Of a DNA stretch of 64,000 nucleotides, positions 8,094 through 16,108 are shown piece by piece. The position numbers and the translations under genes were made by a program. The notes beneath the pieces were generated by a model, which had not been told where the DNA came from, made no database searches, and saw only the letters and a program-made list of their open reading frames with translations. The stretch comes from Flavobacteriales bacterium UBA3364 (GTDB taxonomy: Bacteria > Bacteroidota > Bacteroidia > Flavobacteriales_F > PHOS-HE28): the NCBI GenBank assembly GCA_002360495.1, contig DEQO01000055.1, positions 62,001 through 126,000 of the forward strand, given 5' to 3'. How positions within the stretch are numbered: the stretch's first letter is position 1; the number at the start of each line of letters is the position of its first letter.

Positions 8094-8711
8094 ATGCGCG
8101 CACTGGCCCGCTTCCTTTCCATTGTCCTGCATCCCCTGGTGATGCCCACCTGCACGGTCTGGCTGGCCTTGTACGTGGATCCGCAATTGGGCTATTTCCT
8201 GCCTCAGCCCTCCCGCTGGACGCTTATCGGCATGCTGGCCTTGATGACCATCCTCTTCCCCATCACCAGCGCCTTCCTTCTGCTGCGCTCAGGATCGATC
8301 ACGAGCCTGGAAATGCCCACCCGGCAGGAGCGCATCGCCCCCCTGGTCATGACCTTGGTCTACTATGGCATGGCCTACTACCTCCTGCGCCAAGCACCGC
8401 TGCATCCTGCGATCAGCGGCGCGTTCATGGGGATCCTGGCCGCACTGCTGCTCACGGTGCTGATCACCCTGCGATGGAAGATCAGCGCACACATGGTGGG
8501 CATCGGTGGCCTCATCGGTGCCATCACGGGCATCGCCACCATCCACGGGATCCCCCTGCTCATCTTCATCGCTGGGCTCACGCTTCTGGCCGGTCTCCTG
8601 GCCACTGCACGCTTGCTGACCAGCGACCACACCCAGGGCCAGGTCCTCGCCGGGGCTACGCTGGGTTGGTGTTGCACCTATACGTGCATCGTACTGGGTT
8701 GGGCGATCTGA
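8094..8711 (+). CDS. PAP2-like polytopic membrane protein with degenerate active site
   Basis: The protein has 205 residues and about six hydrophobic helices. Motif order follows the PAP2 (phosphatidic acid phosphatase type 2) family: TRQERIAP in place of the first lysine/arginine motif, KISAHMVGIGG in place of PSGH, and SDHTQGQVLAGA in place of SRxxxxxHxxxD. The last histidine is kept, but the catalytic aspartate position holds glutamine and the arginine is missing. It may therefore bind a lipid phosphate without hydrolysing it, or use a different mechanism. It starts eight bases after rpoN and is probably cotranscribed. The family assignment is motif-based only. Confidence 0.55.
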   Translation: MRALARFLSIVLHPLVMPTCTVWLALYVDPQLGYFLPQPSRWTLIGMLALMTILFPITSAFLLLRSGSITSLEMPTRQERIAPLVMTLVYYGMAYYLLRQAPLHPAISGAFMGILAALLLTVLITLRWKISAHMVGIGGLIGAITGIATIHGIPLLIFIAGLTLLAGLLATARLLTSDHTQGQVLAGATLGWCCTYTCIVLGWAI

Positions 8712-8913
8712 GCCCATCACGGGTCATGCGATCGTCCACGCATCGGCACTTGGGGCAAGATGGTCCCTAAGTCCGGTGAATATGGCTACAGCCCCACTGG
8801 TCCGCCTGGCATTGACCGGTCAACTGATAATGATCACCATGCACAGCGACGGCTTCTGCATGTTCGACACGAAGTCCACGGAGAACCGCTGACCGTTGCC
8901 GCCTTGCAGAAGT

Positions 8914-9120
8914 TCACACGTGATGGCCGCGATGCGGTGACCTCGGCGTGCCGTGGGAGAATTGCGTGCCAATGGGCAAGCTGTAGATACCCCGGTGGAT
9001 GAAGATGCCCAGCTTGGTGTCCTGGAATCAGCGCAGTCCGTGCCGTGCGGCCTCTTGCGCCTGGAGGGGCGACAAGGCAGAAACCCGACCCGACAACAAG
9101 CAGTACCGCATCGCCTTCAT
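8914..9120 (-). pseudogene. Decayed fragment resembling the N-terminus of an alpha-L-fucosidase (GH29)
   Basis: One minus-strand frame from 9120 to 8914 reads a hydrophobic start (MRYCLLSG), then FQDTKLGIFIHRGIYSLP. GH29 fucosidases carry a very similar block, WF.DAKFGIFIHWGxYSxP, near their N-terminus. The expected tryptophan before FQD is a TGA stop at 9030-9028, and the later tryptophan is arginine (CGG for TGG). The frame ends 38 codons later with no further fucosidase sequence. The rest of the 503-base gap (8712-9214) holds no recognisable gene, though a different minus frame stays open for about 40 codons near 8830-8950. The match rests on about 20 residues, so the family call is tentative. 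Confidence 0.4.
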
Positions 9121-9214
9121 GGTCCGTGACGCGGTCCCGGTCGATGACCTACCAACCGCAACAAAGTAGGTGCTTCCACATTTCCCGGGCAAAGCGGGAT
9201 CTTCGTCCCGCTCC

Positions 9215-11011
9215 ATGCATCTACGTCGGTCCCCTTCTTTGTTCATCGTATGGGCGATGGTCCTGATCGTCGCCATCGTTTCGATCCGCGGCGCTTGGTA
9301 CGGCCAGGACGGCGAGGCTTGGAAACAGACCATACGGAGCGATGCAAAAGGGTACTACGGTTATCTGCAAGCCCTGTTCATTCGCAATGATCTGGGACAC
9401 GAGGCCTTTGTATCGGAGTACACCCAGTACACCCCGACCGGCACGCTCAACAAGTATTTCTGCGGCACCAGCCTGATGATGGCCCCATGGTTCGGCATCG
9501 GTCACGCGCTCGCCATGAACGACCCTGCGCAGCCTCAGGACGGCACCAGCGCCTACGAGCAGAAGTCGATCGCCGTTGGCGCCTGGTGCTACCTGCTTCT
9601 TGGGCTGCTTGCGCTCCGCGCCTTGCTGCGCGGGCTCGGGATCCGTGACGGTGTTGTGGCCTGGACCCTTCTGGGGCTTTCGCTCGGCACCCCGTTGATC
9701 CAATACGCGGCCATGCAACCGGGTTGGTCACACGTCTATTCGTTCTGCGTGATCAGTGCGTTCCTGCTAGGGGTGCATCGGATCGATACCACTGGTTCCA
9801 GGGCCTGGCTTGTTGCCTCTGCGGCCTTGCTGGCCATCGTCATCATCATCCGACCGGTGAACGCCATGGTCCTGTTCGCTGTTCCCATTGTCGCAGGCGC
9901 GCGTACCCTGTCGATGCTGAAAGCCGTTCTCCTCCGCTGGCGCGTACTGCTCGTCGCACTGTTCGTGTTCTGCGCCCTCGTCGCACTGCAACCGCTGCTC
10001 TGGCACGCGCAAACGGGCAATTGGTTCGAATGGGGCTACCAAGGCGAGGGATTCCATTGGACCCGGCCCGAGGTCGTGAAGGTCCTGTTCGGTTTCCGAC
10101 GCGGACTGTTCCTCTGGACACCCTTGATGCTGCTCGTGGCCCTGGGGACCTTCGCGATCTGGCGATCGGACCATTGGCGCAGTGCGTGGACCATCATCTA
10201 TTGGACCATCTGCACCTACATCATCAGCAGTTGGTGGATCTGGTACTACGGCGGGGGCTTTGCCAGTCGTGTGTACATCGACCACTATCCTGTGTTGGTG
10301 ATCCCCATGGTATTGATGCTCCAGCACTGGTCCGGTCCGAAGTGGACCATCGCGCGGGTCTTCATCCTCGGTTGCATCGCATTGAACCTGGCCCAGCTAT
10401 GGCAGTACCACCATGGCCTCATCCATCACGAGTGCATGGACCGTGAGAAATATGCCTACACATTCCTCCGGTTCGACGACGCGCGCAAGGACCGGCTTGG
10501 TGGCAACTACCAAACGGCACCGTTCAATCCCAATGGTATGGACATCGTCCTGGAGGAGTCGTGCGGAATGGATGACACGTGCACGTTCTGGACCGGTGGC
10601 AAACGGGTACAATGGGAGTGGGCCTATACTCCGTCAACGGTTTGCCAGTTCGATCGATCAACGGATTTCGGCATTCTTTTCAAGGCAGGTACCGACACCT
10701 TACCAGTTGGGCGGGCACTGTTCCTGGAAGTGGGCCTACAGCGTTTCGATGCGCGTCTTGAGGGCTCCCTGCACGCGTTGGGCGTCACGCAACTGCGTAA
10801 CGCCAGGGATTCGGTCTACTTCTACGAGCCCTTCCCCTTGAACCCATTGCCAGGAACACCGGGGATCTGGGAGCAACTGGAGTACCGTATCCCTGTGCCC
10901 CCGCTTTCCGAGGGGGATCAACTGAGCTTCTATTTCTGGAACAAGGATAAGCGCGCAGAGTTCCTTGTCGATGACGTGTTCATGCGCGTTTCCGCCGTAA
11001 GACCCTATTGA
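9215..11011 (+). CDS. Polytopic membrane protein, possibly GT-C glycosyltransferase-like
   Basis: The protein has 598 residues. An N-terminal helix (about residues 8-25) is followed by a soluble loop with RSDAKGYYGYLQAL, then about nine more hydrophobic helices up to roughly residue 410, and a C-terminal soluble domain of about 190 residues rich in beta-type sequence. The acidic D in the first loop and the multi-helix plan recall GT-C glycosyltransferases of the dolichyl-phosphate-mannose mannosyltransferase group, but I see no decisive motif. I chose the ATG at 9215, because earlier in-frame codons lie in non-coding-looking sequence. No neighbouring glycan genes support a role, so its function is unknown. 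Confidence 0.6.
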   Translation: MHLRRSPSLFIVWAMVLIVAIVSIRGAWYGQDGEAWKQTIRSDAKGYYGYLQALFIRNDLGHEAFVSEYTQYTPTGTLNKYFCGTSLMMAPWFGIGHALAMNDPAQPQDGTSAYEQKSIAVGAWCYLLLGLLALRALLRGLGIRDGVVAWTLLGLSLGTPLIQYAAMQPGWSHVYSFCVISAFLLGVHRIDTTGSRAWLVASAALLAIVIIIRPVNAMVLFAVPIVAGARTLSMLKAVLLRWRVLLVALFVFCALVALQPLLWHAQTGNWFEWGYQGEGFHWTRPEVVKVLFGFRRGLFLWTPLMLLVALGTFAIWRSDHWRSAWTIIYWTICTYIISSWWIWYYGGGFASRVYIDHYPVLVIPMVLMLQHWSGPKWTIARVFILGCIALNLAQLWQYHHGLIHHECMDREKYAYTFLRFDDARKDRLGGNYQTAPFNPNGMDIVLEESCGMDDTCTFWTGGKRVQWEWAYTPSTVCQFDRSTDFGILFKAGTDTLPVGRALFLEVGLQRFDARLEGSLHALGVTQLRNARDSVYFYEPFPLNPLPGTPGIWEQLEYRIPVPPLSEGDQLSFYFWNKDKRAEFLVDDVFMRVSAVRPY

Positions 11012-11057
11012 ACCGGGTACCGGGCCTGGAGCCGTACTGGGAAGAATGGTGCGCCGT

Positions 11058-11076
11058 AGCCCGTACGTGTCGGGCT
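11058..11076. terminator. Short hairpin between converging transcripts
   Basis: AGCCCG and CGGGCT form a perfect six-base stem around a seven-base loop. It lies between the 3' end of the membrane-protein gene (11011) and the 3' end of the minus-strand tRNA (11097), where a two-way terminator would be expected. There is no T tract, so the call is weak. Confidence 0.3.
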
Positions 11077-11096
11077 CGCAAGAGCACAGGCGGTAG

Positions 11097-11172
11097 TGGT
11101 GGGCCCAGCAGGATTTGAACCTGCGACCAAGGGATTATGAGTCCCCTGCTCTGACCGCTGAGCTATGGGCCC
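11097..11172 (-). tRNA. tRNA with anticodon CAU, probably tRNA-Ile2 (lysidine type), otherwise elongator Met
   Basis: The minus strand folds into a complete cloverleaf of 76 bases including an encoded CCA. The acceptor stem is GGGCCCA/TGGGCCC, the D arm begins GCTC and ends GAGC, the anticodon loop is CTCATAA, and the T arm is GCAGG-TTCAAAT-CCTGC. The anticodon CAT fits Met or Ile2. The C4-G69 and C5-G68 pairs, together with the GGTTCAAxTCC T arm and the CTTGGTCGC variable region, resemble E. coli tRNA-Ile2, whose C34 is converted to lysidine by TilS to read AUA. Confidence 0.9.
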
Positions 11173-11227
11173 GATGCCCCGCAGATGACCTGCGGGAGCG
11201 CGAAAATAGCCCGGCGGACATGAAGCC

Positions 11228-11235
11228 TAGTTTTG
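11228..11235 (+). promoter_or_regulatory. Candidate -7 element (TAGTTTTG)
   Basis: A perfect match to TAnnTTTG ends six bases before the GTG at 11242. It helps decide the start of the HAD gene: a TTG at 11233 would lie inside the promoter element. Confidence 0.55.
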
Positions 11236-11241
11236 CCGACC

Positions 11242-11877
11242 GTGCGGAACCACTACGACACCATTCTCCTCGACCTCGGCGGCGTGCTCATTGATGTGGA
11301 CTATCATGCCACGGCCAAGGCCTTCCGGGATCTCGGGCATCTTGATTTCGAACGACTTTACAGCAAGGCCCGGCAAGACCATCTCTTCGATGGTTTCGAG
11401 ACCGGTGCCCTTTCACCCGCACAATTCCGCGATCGTATCCGGACCCTCCTGGACCCTTCGCTGACCGATACCGTCATCGACACGAACTGGAACGCGATGC
11501 TGGGTAGCATCCCGCAGGAACGCATCCAAATGATCCATCGGCTGAAGGAACGGTACCGCGTTTTGCTCCTGAGCAATACCAACGCGATCCATGTGCCTGC
11601 GTTCGAGGCGATCATCGCCCACGGGAATGGCATCCCGGACTTCAAGGCCCTGTTCCATGGGGCTTACTACAGTTGCGAGATCGGCTTGCGGAAACCGGAT
11701 CCCGGATCGTTCCTCCATGTGCTCGATCGGCACGAAGCCGCCCCGTCACGCACGCTCTTCATTGACGATAGTATCCAACATGTCATTGGAGCGCGCCAAG
11801 CGGGTTTGCACGCCGAGCATCTGGAACTTGCCCGGGAGGATGTGCTAGGCCTGGCGCAGCGCCTTGCCCTGCTCTGA
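11242..11877 (+). CDS. HAD-superfamily hydrolase (subfamily IA)
   Basis: The protein has 211 residues. HAD motif I appears as LLDLGGVLIDVD, with an aspartate nucleophile and a glycine in place of the second aspartate's usual neighbour. Motif II is LLLSNTN, motif III is the lysine of GLRKPDPGSF, and motif IV is LFIDDS. The helical cap between motifs I and II is the subfamily IA type. Known relatives include phosphoglycolate phosphatase, haloacid dehalogenase and YihX-like phosphatases; the GGVL.D and RKP.P.. pattern fits the YihX-like phosphatases best. There is no ATG; GTG at 11242 and TTG at 11233 are the options. It ends four bases before the converging gene. Confidence 0.85.
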   Translation: MRNHYDTILLDLGGVLIDVDYHATAKAFRDLGHLDFERLYSKARQDHLFDGFETGALSPAQFRDRIRTLLDPSLTDTVIDTNWNAMLGSIPQERIQMIHRLKERYRVLLLSNTNAIHVPAFEAIIAHGNGIPDFKALFHGAYYSCEIGLRKPDPGSFLHVLDRHEAAPSRTLFIDDSIQHVIGARQAGLHAEHLELAREDVLGLAQRLALL

Positions 11878-11881
11878 ACCA

Positions 11882-13021
11882 TCAGCGCTTGATAAAGCGC
11901 GCCCGGAACACATCGCCGCCTCGATCCGCGATCAGCACGTACTGCCCTGGGGCCAGCTCGCCGACCGGTACGCGGCCCGGCGGGACCCCACCAAGCACCA
12001 TGACCACACGCCCGTGGAGGTCAACGATGCGAAGATCCACGGGAGCCAAGCCCAGCGATGAGGGCACCACGACATGGTCATCCGCAATGTTCGGGCGGAG
12101 GTCGAGCGGATCGGAAGTGCGCTCGCCGATCATCGCACCATCGGTGATCGTTATGGTACGGTTGGCCGTCCGGCACAATTGGTCCGGTACGAATGCCAGC
12201 AGGTATTCGCCGGGCGGGAGGGCTTCCCAGCTCGCAGCACCACCGGTTTGCAGTTCTCCGACAGGTTCGCCGCTCGCGTTATCGAACAGACGGAAATCAC
12301 CAAGTACAGGAGCTTCGATGGGCAGTGGCTCGGTGGGATCGGGTATCGCTCCAAGCACCGTAATACTGCCTGTGTTCCCACCCCCGATGGCATCGACGAC
12401 CTCCATCTCCAACTCAAGGTTCGCGCAACTGTGTGCGGTGACCTCCCCCACCTGCGTGACACCCGCACACGCTTGGTCGTTGATCGACCAGGAGTACTCA
12501 TGACCGTATGGCAAGCCGCTGACCATGATCAGGTTGTAGGCACATTGGATGTTGGAGCAGCCCAAGCATTGCTGGGGTGTATAGAGTACTCCATCCTGTC
12601 GCACCTCGAAGCTTGTCTGCGCCGGATCCGGCGTGCAACAGGGAGCCTCGAAGATGGCCGTCCCGCAATGTGCAACGCTCACAGGGCCGGATAACTGAAT
12701 TCCATCGAAAAGGGGGAGCACTTGGATCTGCGCATCCCATCCATTCGATCCGATCTCCCGTTCCCCCTCCAGCACGACCGCTCCGTTATCGTAGATGGTG
12801 AACCCATACATTCCCGGTGGTGCGAACAACGTGGGACCCTCGTCGCCCGTGGACCAGACCACTTGATCGAAACCACTGCCCAATACGGTGATATCGCCGC
12901 CACAAACGCCCGGAAATTCATGATGGACATGCACCTCGAACTGGGCGGTGGCACGGGCTGGTAAACCAAAGGCCAGCAGCAGGCAATACCAGTAAAGCCC
13001 TTTGGGTACGATCGCTCCCAT
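11882..13021 (-). CDS. Secreted protein with T9SS C-terminal sorting domain
   Basis: The protein has 379 residues. A signal peptide (YWYCLLLAFGLPARATAQ) is followed by beta-rich sequence with eight or more cysteines, including a cluster CCTPDP and QQCLGCSNIQC. The last 75 residues form a type IX sorting domain: VDLRIVDLHGRVVMVL, then PVGELAPGQYVLIADRGG and FRARFIKR at the end. T9SS clients reach the cell surface or medium. No enzymatic motif is visible in the body, so its role (adhesin, structural or binding protein) is open. It is transcribed on its own, with 223 bases of sequence before the kelch gene's end. Confidence 0.75.
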   Translation of the reverse strand: MGAIVPKGLYWYCLLLAFGLPARATAQFEVHVHHEFPGVCGGDITVLGSGFDQVVWSTGDEGPTLFAPPGMYGFTIYDNGAVVLEGEREIGSNGWDAQIQVLPLFDGIQLSGPVSVAHCGTAIFEAPCCTPDPAQTSFEVRQDGVLYTPQQCLGCSNIQCAYNLIMVSGLPYGHEYSWSINDQACAGVTQVGEVTAHSCANLELEMEVVDAIGGGNTGSITVLGAIPDPTEPLPIEAPVLGDFRLFDNASGEPVGELQTGGAASWEALPPGEYLLAFVPDQLCRTANRTITITDGAMIGERTSDPLDLRPNIADDHVVVPSSLGLAPVDLRIVDLHGRVVMVLGGVPPGRVPVGELAPGQYVLIADRGGDVFRARFIKR

Positions 13022-13244
13022 TGTAACGCTCTTATGCTGGTGAGACGCCCCGGTGACTTTGTGGTTGCGTGAACGTCTTTTCCATGGATCACTCCGCCAT
13101 CAATGGGAAGGTGAACTCCGCGTGGATCCGGAGAAGCACCCACTCCTTGGAAAATCGGCCGCAGACACTCGCGAGGCCGGAGCTCCAGCGCAGCATTTCG
13201 CGTTGTGGATGTGGTCGGCTCTTTGGCCTGAACAGCCAGTAGCC

Positions 13245-15104
13245 CTAACGGGTCAAAACGGGGGGGATGGGCGCTGCGATAACGAGCGGGGGGGCATAAT
13301 ACCACCAGTCATTGAGGAAGCTGCGATCGGATGTGCCCGTTCCGAAGTACGCAGAGGTACCCGTTCCAACAAGCAGACCTCCAGCCCGGACAATACCCGG
13401 GAAGTCGGACAACTTGGACCACGTATTCGCCGTGGGTTCGTAGCACCAAGTGTTGGTGGCCGTACCCGCCCCGGTTACCAGGAATCCGCGATCGGACGTG
13501 GCGAAACCGAATGAATGAGCGGCAGGTTGGTCCGTTCGGTCCTTCTTCGCGGTCCACGCATTGGTAGTGGGATCATAGCACCAGAGGTCTTTGAAATAGG
13601 CGGGGCGTAGCGATACCGATGAACCACCGGTAAGGTAGCCCTTGGAAGAAATTGCGAAGCCTGCGGCTCTTGTGCGCGCTGCGCCGACAAGGTCTGCCTT
13701 GCGTGTCCAGGTGTTCGTAGCCGGATCGTAGCACCATAGGTCCTTCAGGGCTGCGGTCCCGCTTCCGGCGCACAGGTACGCCTTGCTCCCGAGCACGAAG
13801 GCCGACGCACCCATCCGGCCCTCTCCGTTCAGATCCGCCTTTCTTGTCCACGTGTTGGCGATGGGATCATATTCCCACAGCTCCTTGCTCACCGCGCCAT
13901 CATTCCCGCACGCCAGATAGCCTTTCGCGCCGATGGCGAATCCGGTCGCTCCCTTGCGTGGACTGCCGGCTAGGTCCGCCATCTGCGTCCACGTGTTCGC
14001 TGCAGGATCGAACTGCCAGAGATCCTTGCGTAACGTGCCTTTCTCCCCGCCGCAAACGTGGACCTTGCCGTTCACATGGAAACCGGCCGCATCCACCCGT
14101 CCATTGCCCGAGTGGGCGCTTCGCTTGGTCCATTGCACCGACGATGGTGACAGTTCCCAAACATCCGCGAATACCAAGGTCGCGTTCATTCCGCCCACGA
14201 CGTACGCCTTGCCGTTTGCCGCGAAACCGGCGGACCCACAGCGCGCTTCTGCGGGCATTTCACCACGGGACACCCATACGTTGGTCGCCGGATCGTAGAC
14301 CCAGAGATCCTTCAACAAGGTGGATGTGGTGCCTACACGTCCTGTCATCAGATAGGCCTTGTTGGCGATCGCCAATGCGACCGCTGCGTTTCGCGCACCC
14401 GCCTGAAGATCCGCCTTCCGTGTCCATGCATTCGCCGTGGCGTCATAGGCCCACAGGTCCGCACCACCGGTACCAAGTCCCAGGTATCCCCGTGATCCGA
14501 TGCTGAACGCAGCGGCCCCGGAGCGGGCGGCACCGCCGAAGTCCGCTTTCCGCGTCCATGTGTCCGAAGCGGGGTCATAGCACCACAGGTCCTTGGTTTC
14601 GCCTCCGGCAGAAATGCCCGTACCCACATAGCCCATCGTTCCCAAGGCGAAGCCTGCGGCATTGTACCGCGCATCGCCGCCAAGATCCCTCTTGCGCGTC
14701 CATGCATTGGCTGCGGGATCGTACATCCACAACTCCTTCACAGCATCGAGTGGCGCATCGCCACGGGTAAGGGTGCTGGTGTTGCCGCCACACACATAGC
14801 CTTTGTTCGAGAGCATGAAAGCAGCCATGTTCGCCCGGGGAACACTCGGAAGGTCGGCCTTCTGCGTCCACACCCTCGTCGCCGGGTCGAACGACCATGT
14901 ATCGTTCAGTAGCTTCAGTTCCACGACGCCGCCAACGATGTAGCCGATGTTGTTGACGGAGAACGCAGCAGCGCCGTGGCGAGGGGTATACTCGGGAACG
15001 GTGGTCTGCGCGTGACCCACAGCGTTCTTGCGTGTCCATGATCCACCGGCCGGGCCCGGTGCGTTTCCGATGATGAGCGGGAGGATCAGTAGCCAGAGAG
15101 CCAT
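13245..15104 (-). CDS. Exported kelch-repeat beta-propeller protein
   Basis: The protein has 619 residues. A signal peptide (MALWLLILPLIIGNAPG) precedes about 11-12 kelch-type repeats of roughly 50 residues, each with WTRKADL, G.AAF.I..KGY.. and GTG.....KDLW.YDPATN.W elements. Six to eight such repeats close one propeller, so the chain could form two propellers. It has no clear T9SS tail: it ends DWWYYAPPLVIAAPIPPVLTR, so it may be periplasmic or leave by another route. Kelch propellers generally bind proteins or glycans. I chose the ATG at 15104 because it begins the signal peptide; earlier in-frame ATGs would put 40 non-hydrophobic residues in front. Confidence 0.85.
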   Translation of the reverse strand: MALWLLILPLIIGNAPGPAGGSWTRKNAVGHAQTTVPEYTPRHGAAAFSVNNIGYIVGGVVELKLLNDTWSFDPATRVWTQKADLPSVPRANMAAFMLSNKGYVCGGNTSTLTRGDAPLDAVKELWMYDPAANAWTRKRDLGGDARYNAAGFALGTMGYVGTGISAGGETKDLWCYDPASDTWTRKADFGGAARSGAAAFSIGSRGYLGLGTGGADLWAYDATANAWTRKADLQAGARNAAVALAIANKAYLMTGRVGTTSTLLKDLWVYDPATNVWVSRGEMPAEARCGSAGFAANGKAYVVGGMNATLVFADVWELSPSSVQWTKRSAHSGNGRVDAAGFHVNGKVHVCGGEKGTLRKDLWQFDPAANTWTQMADLAGSPRKGATGFAIGAKGYLACGNDGAVSKELWEYDPIANTWTRKADLNGEGRMGASAFVLGSKAYLCAGSGTAALKDLWCYDPATNTWTRKADLVGAARTRAAGFAISSKGYLTGGSSVSLRPAYFKDLWCYDPTTNAWTAKKDRTDQPAAHSFGFATSDRGFLVTGAGTATNTWCYEPTANTWSKLSDFPGIVRAGGLLVGTGTSAYFGTGTSDRSFLNDWWYYAPPLVIAAPIPPVLTR

Positions 15105-15284
15105 GTGCAGGTGGATTTGGTCACAGAACTTGCGAAGTCCGTGCCATTTACCGCAACTGACGGCGTTAGCGCGGAACATGTGAATGTAGGGCATCGAACG
15201 TGATGCCGGACCGTGTGCCGACACCGGGTCCGCGCCAGGGAACTTGTTCCCCGCCGGTCGATCGGCTCAGCGTACCGGCAAGGT

Positions 15285-15617
15285 TCAGCGCCGCTTCGTC
15301 CTCTTCGCCTTTGGATACGGTAACAGCGCCGACATCCGGATCAGCAGATCCGGGAGCGTTCGATCTCCCGTTATTCCTCCCTCGGGTACGAGGTAGTAGT
15401 CCTTTGCCCCGGGGAACGGAGCTGCCCGTTCGCACGTACGTTCCAACGACCTGGACTCCGGCAGGACCTTCACGTACAACTGATCATCGCAGATCAACCC
15501 GACCACCTTGCCATCCGCATATAGCGCGAACTCCCCGAACATGGGTCGCACATCGAACCGCTCGGGACGGCCCAGTCGATCGAGGATGAATAGCGCTGTG
15601 TCCTTGCGCGTGGCCAT
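15285..15617 (-). CDS. TfoX N-terminal-domain protein
   Basis: The protein has 110 residues. The sequence VRPMFGEFALYADGKVVGLI and LYVKVLPES, followed by KDYYLVPEG and LPDLLIRMSALLP, matches the TfoX N-terminal domain, where the ..MFGg.giy.dG...g.i..d.lylk... pattern is characteristic. TfoX/Sxy helps to switch on competence genes in gammaproteobacteria, but the isolated N-terminal domain is widespread and of unknown function. It starts two bases after the stop of the epimerase gene, so the two are cotranscribed. The C-terminus is basic (KAKRTKRR). Confidence 0.75.
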   Translation of the reverse strand: MATRKDTALFILDRLGRPERFDVRPMFGEFALYADGKVVGLICDDQLYVKVLPESRSLERTCERAAPFPGAKDYYLVPEGGITGDRTLPDLLIRMSALLPYPKAKRTKRR

Positions 15618-15619
15618 GG

Positions 15620-16024
15620 CTAAACGCCGATCTCCTGGCACAATTCCACCAGCACGCCGTTCGCGCTCTTGGGATGCACGAAACACACCAGCTTGTTGTC
15701 CGCACCGCGCTTCGGCTCATCGTTCAGCAAGCTGAAGCCTTCGGCCTTCAAACGCGCCATTTCGGCCCGGATATCAGCGACCTCGAAAGCGATATGGTGG
15801 ATCCCTTCCCCACGCTTCTCGATGGCTTTCGCAATGGGGCCATCGGGCCGGGTGCTTTCCAGCAATTCGATCTTGTTCGGACCCGTCTTGAAGAACGAGG
15901 TGATCACCCCTTCGCTCTCCACGGCCTCGCGTTTGTAGCTGCCCGTGCCCAACAATCGAGCGTACACTTCCTCCGCCTTCTCCAGGTCCTTCACGGCGAT
16001 ACCGATGTGTTCGATGCGGATCAT
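15620..16024 (-). CDS. mce: Methylmalonyl-CoA epimerase
   Basis: The protein has 134 residues, the usual size for this enzyme, which interconverts (2R)- and (2S)-methylmalonyl-CoA in propionate and branched-chain degradation or succinate-to-propionate flow. Two VOC-superfamily beta-alpha-beta modules are seen. Metal ligands can be placed at H7 (RIEHIGIAV), a glutamate in KIELLE, H76 (GIHHIAFEV) and a late glutamate in GVLVELCQ. No mutase or carboxylase gene lies in the window. A weak -7-like sequence is seen about 20 bases upstream. Confidence 0.93.
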   Translation of the reverse strand: MIRIEHIGIAVKDLEKAEEVYARLLGTGSYKREAVESEGVITSFFKTGPNKIELLESTRPDGPIAKAIEKRGEGIHHIAFEVADIRAEMARLKAEGFSLLNDEPKRGADNKLVCFVHPKSANGVLVELCQEIGV

Positions 16025-16108
16025 GCGATGATCATTGACTGCGAAGATGCCACAAAGAAGAAAGCCTCCCGTGGTACGGAAGGCTCTCGAGGTGTTCTCG
16101 TCCGTGGA

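Noticed and set aside
6664..8103. 479-codon open frame antisense to rpoN
   Set aside because: The plus strand encodes an unmistakable sigma-54; the antisense protein shows only mirrored codon bias.
13300..15000. Periodic nucleotide repeats that might be a CRISPR or satellite array
   Set aside because: The periodicity of about 150 bases follows the kelch protein repeats and there are no unique spacers between identical short repeats.
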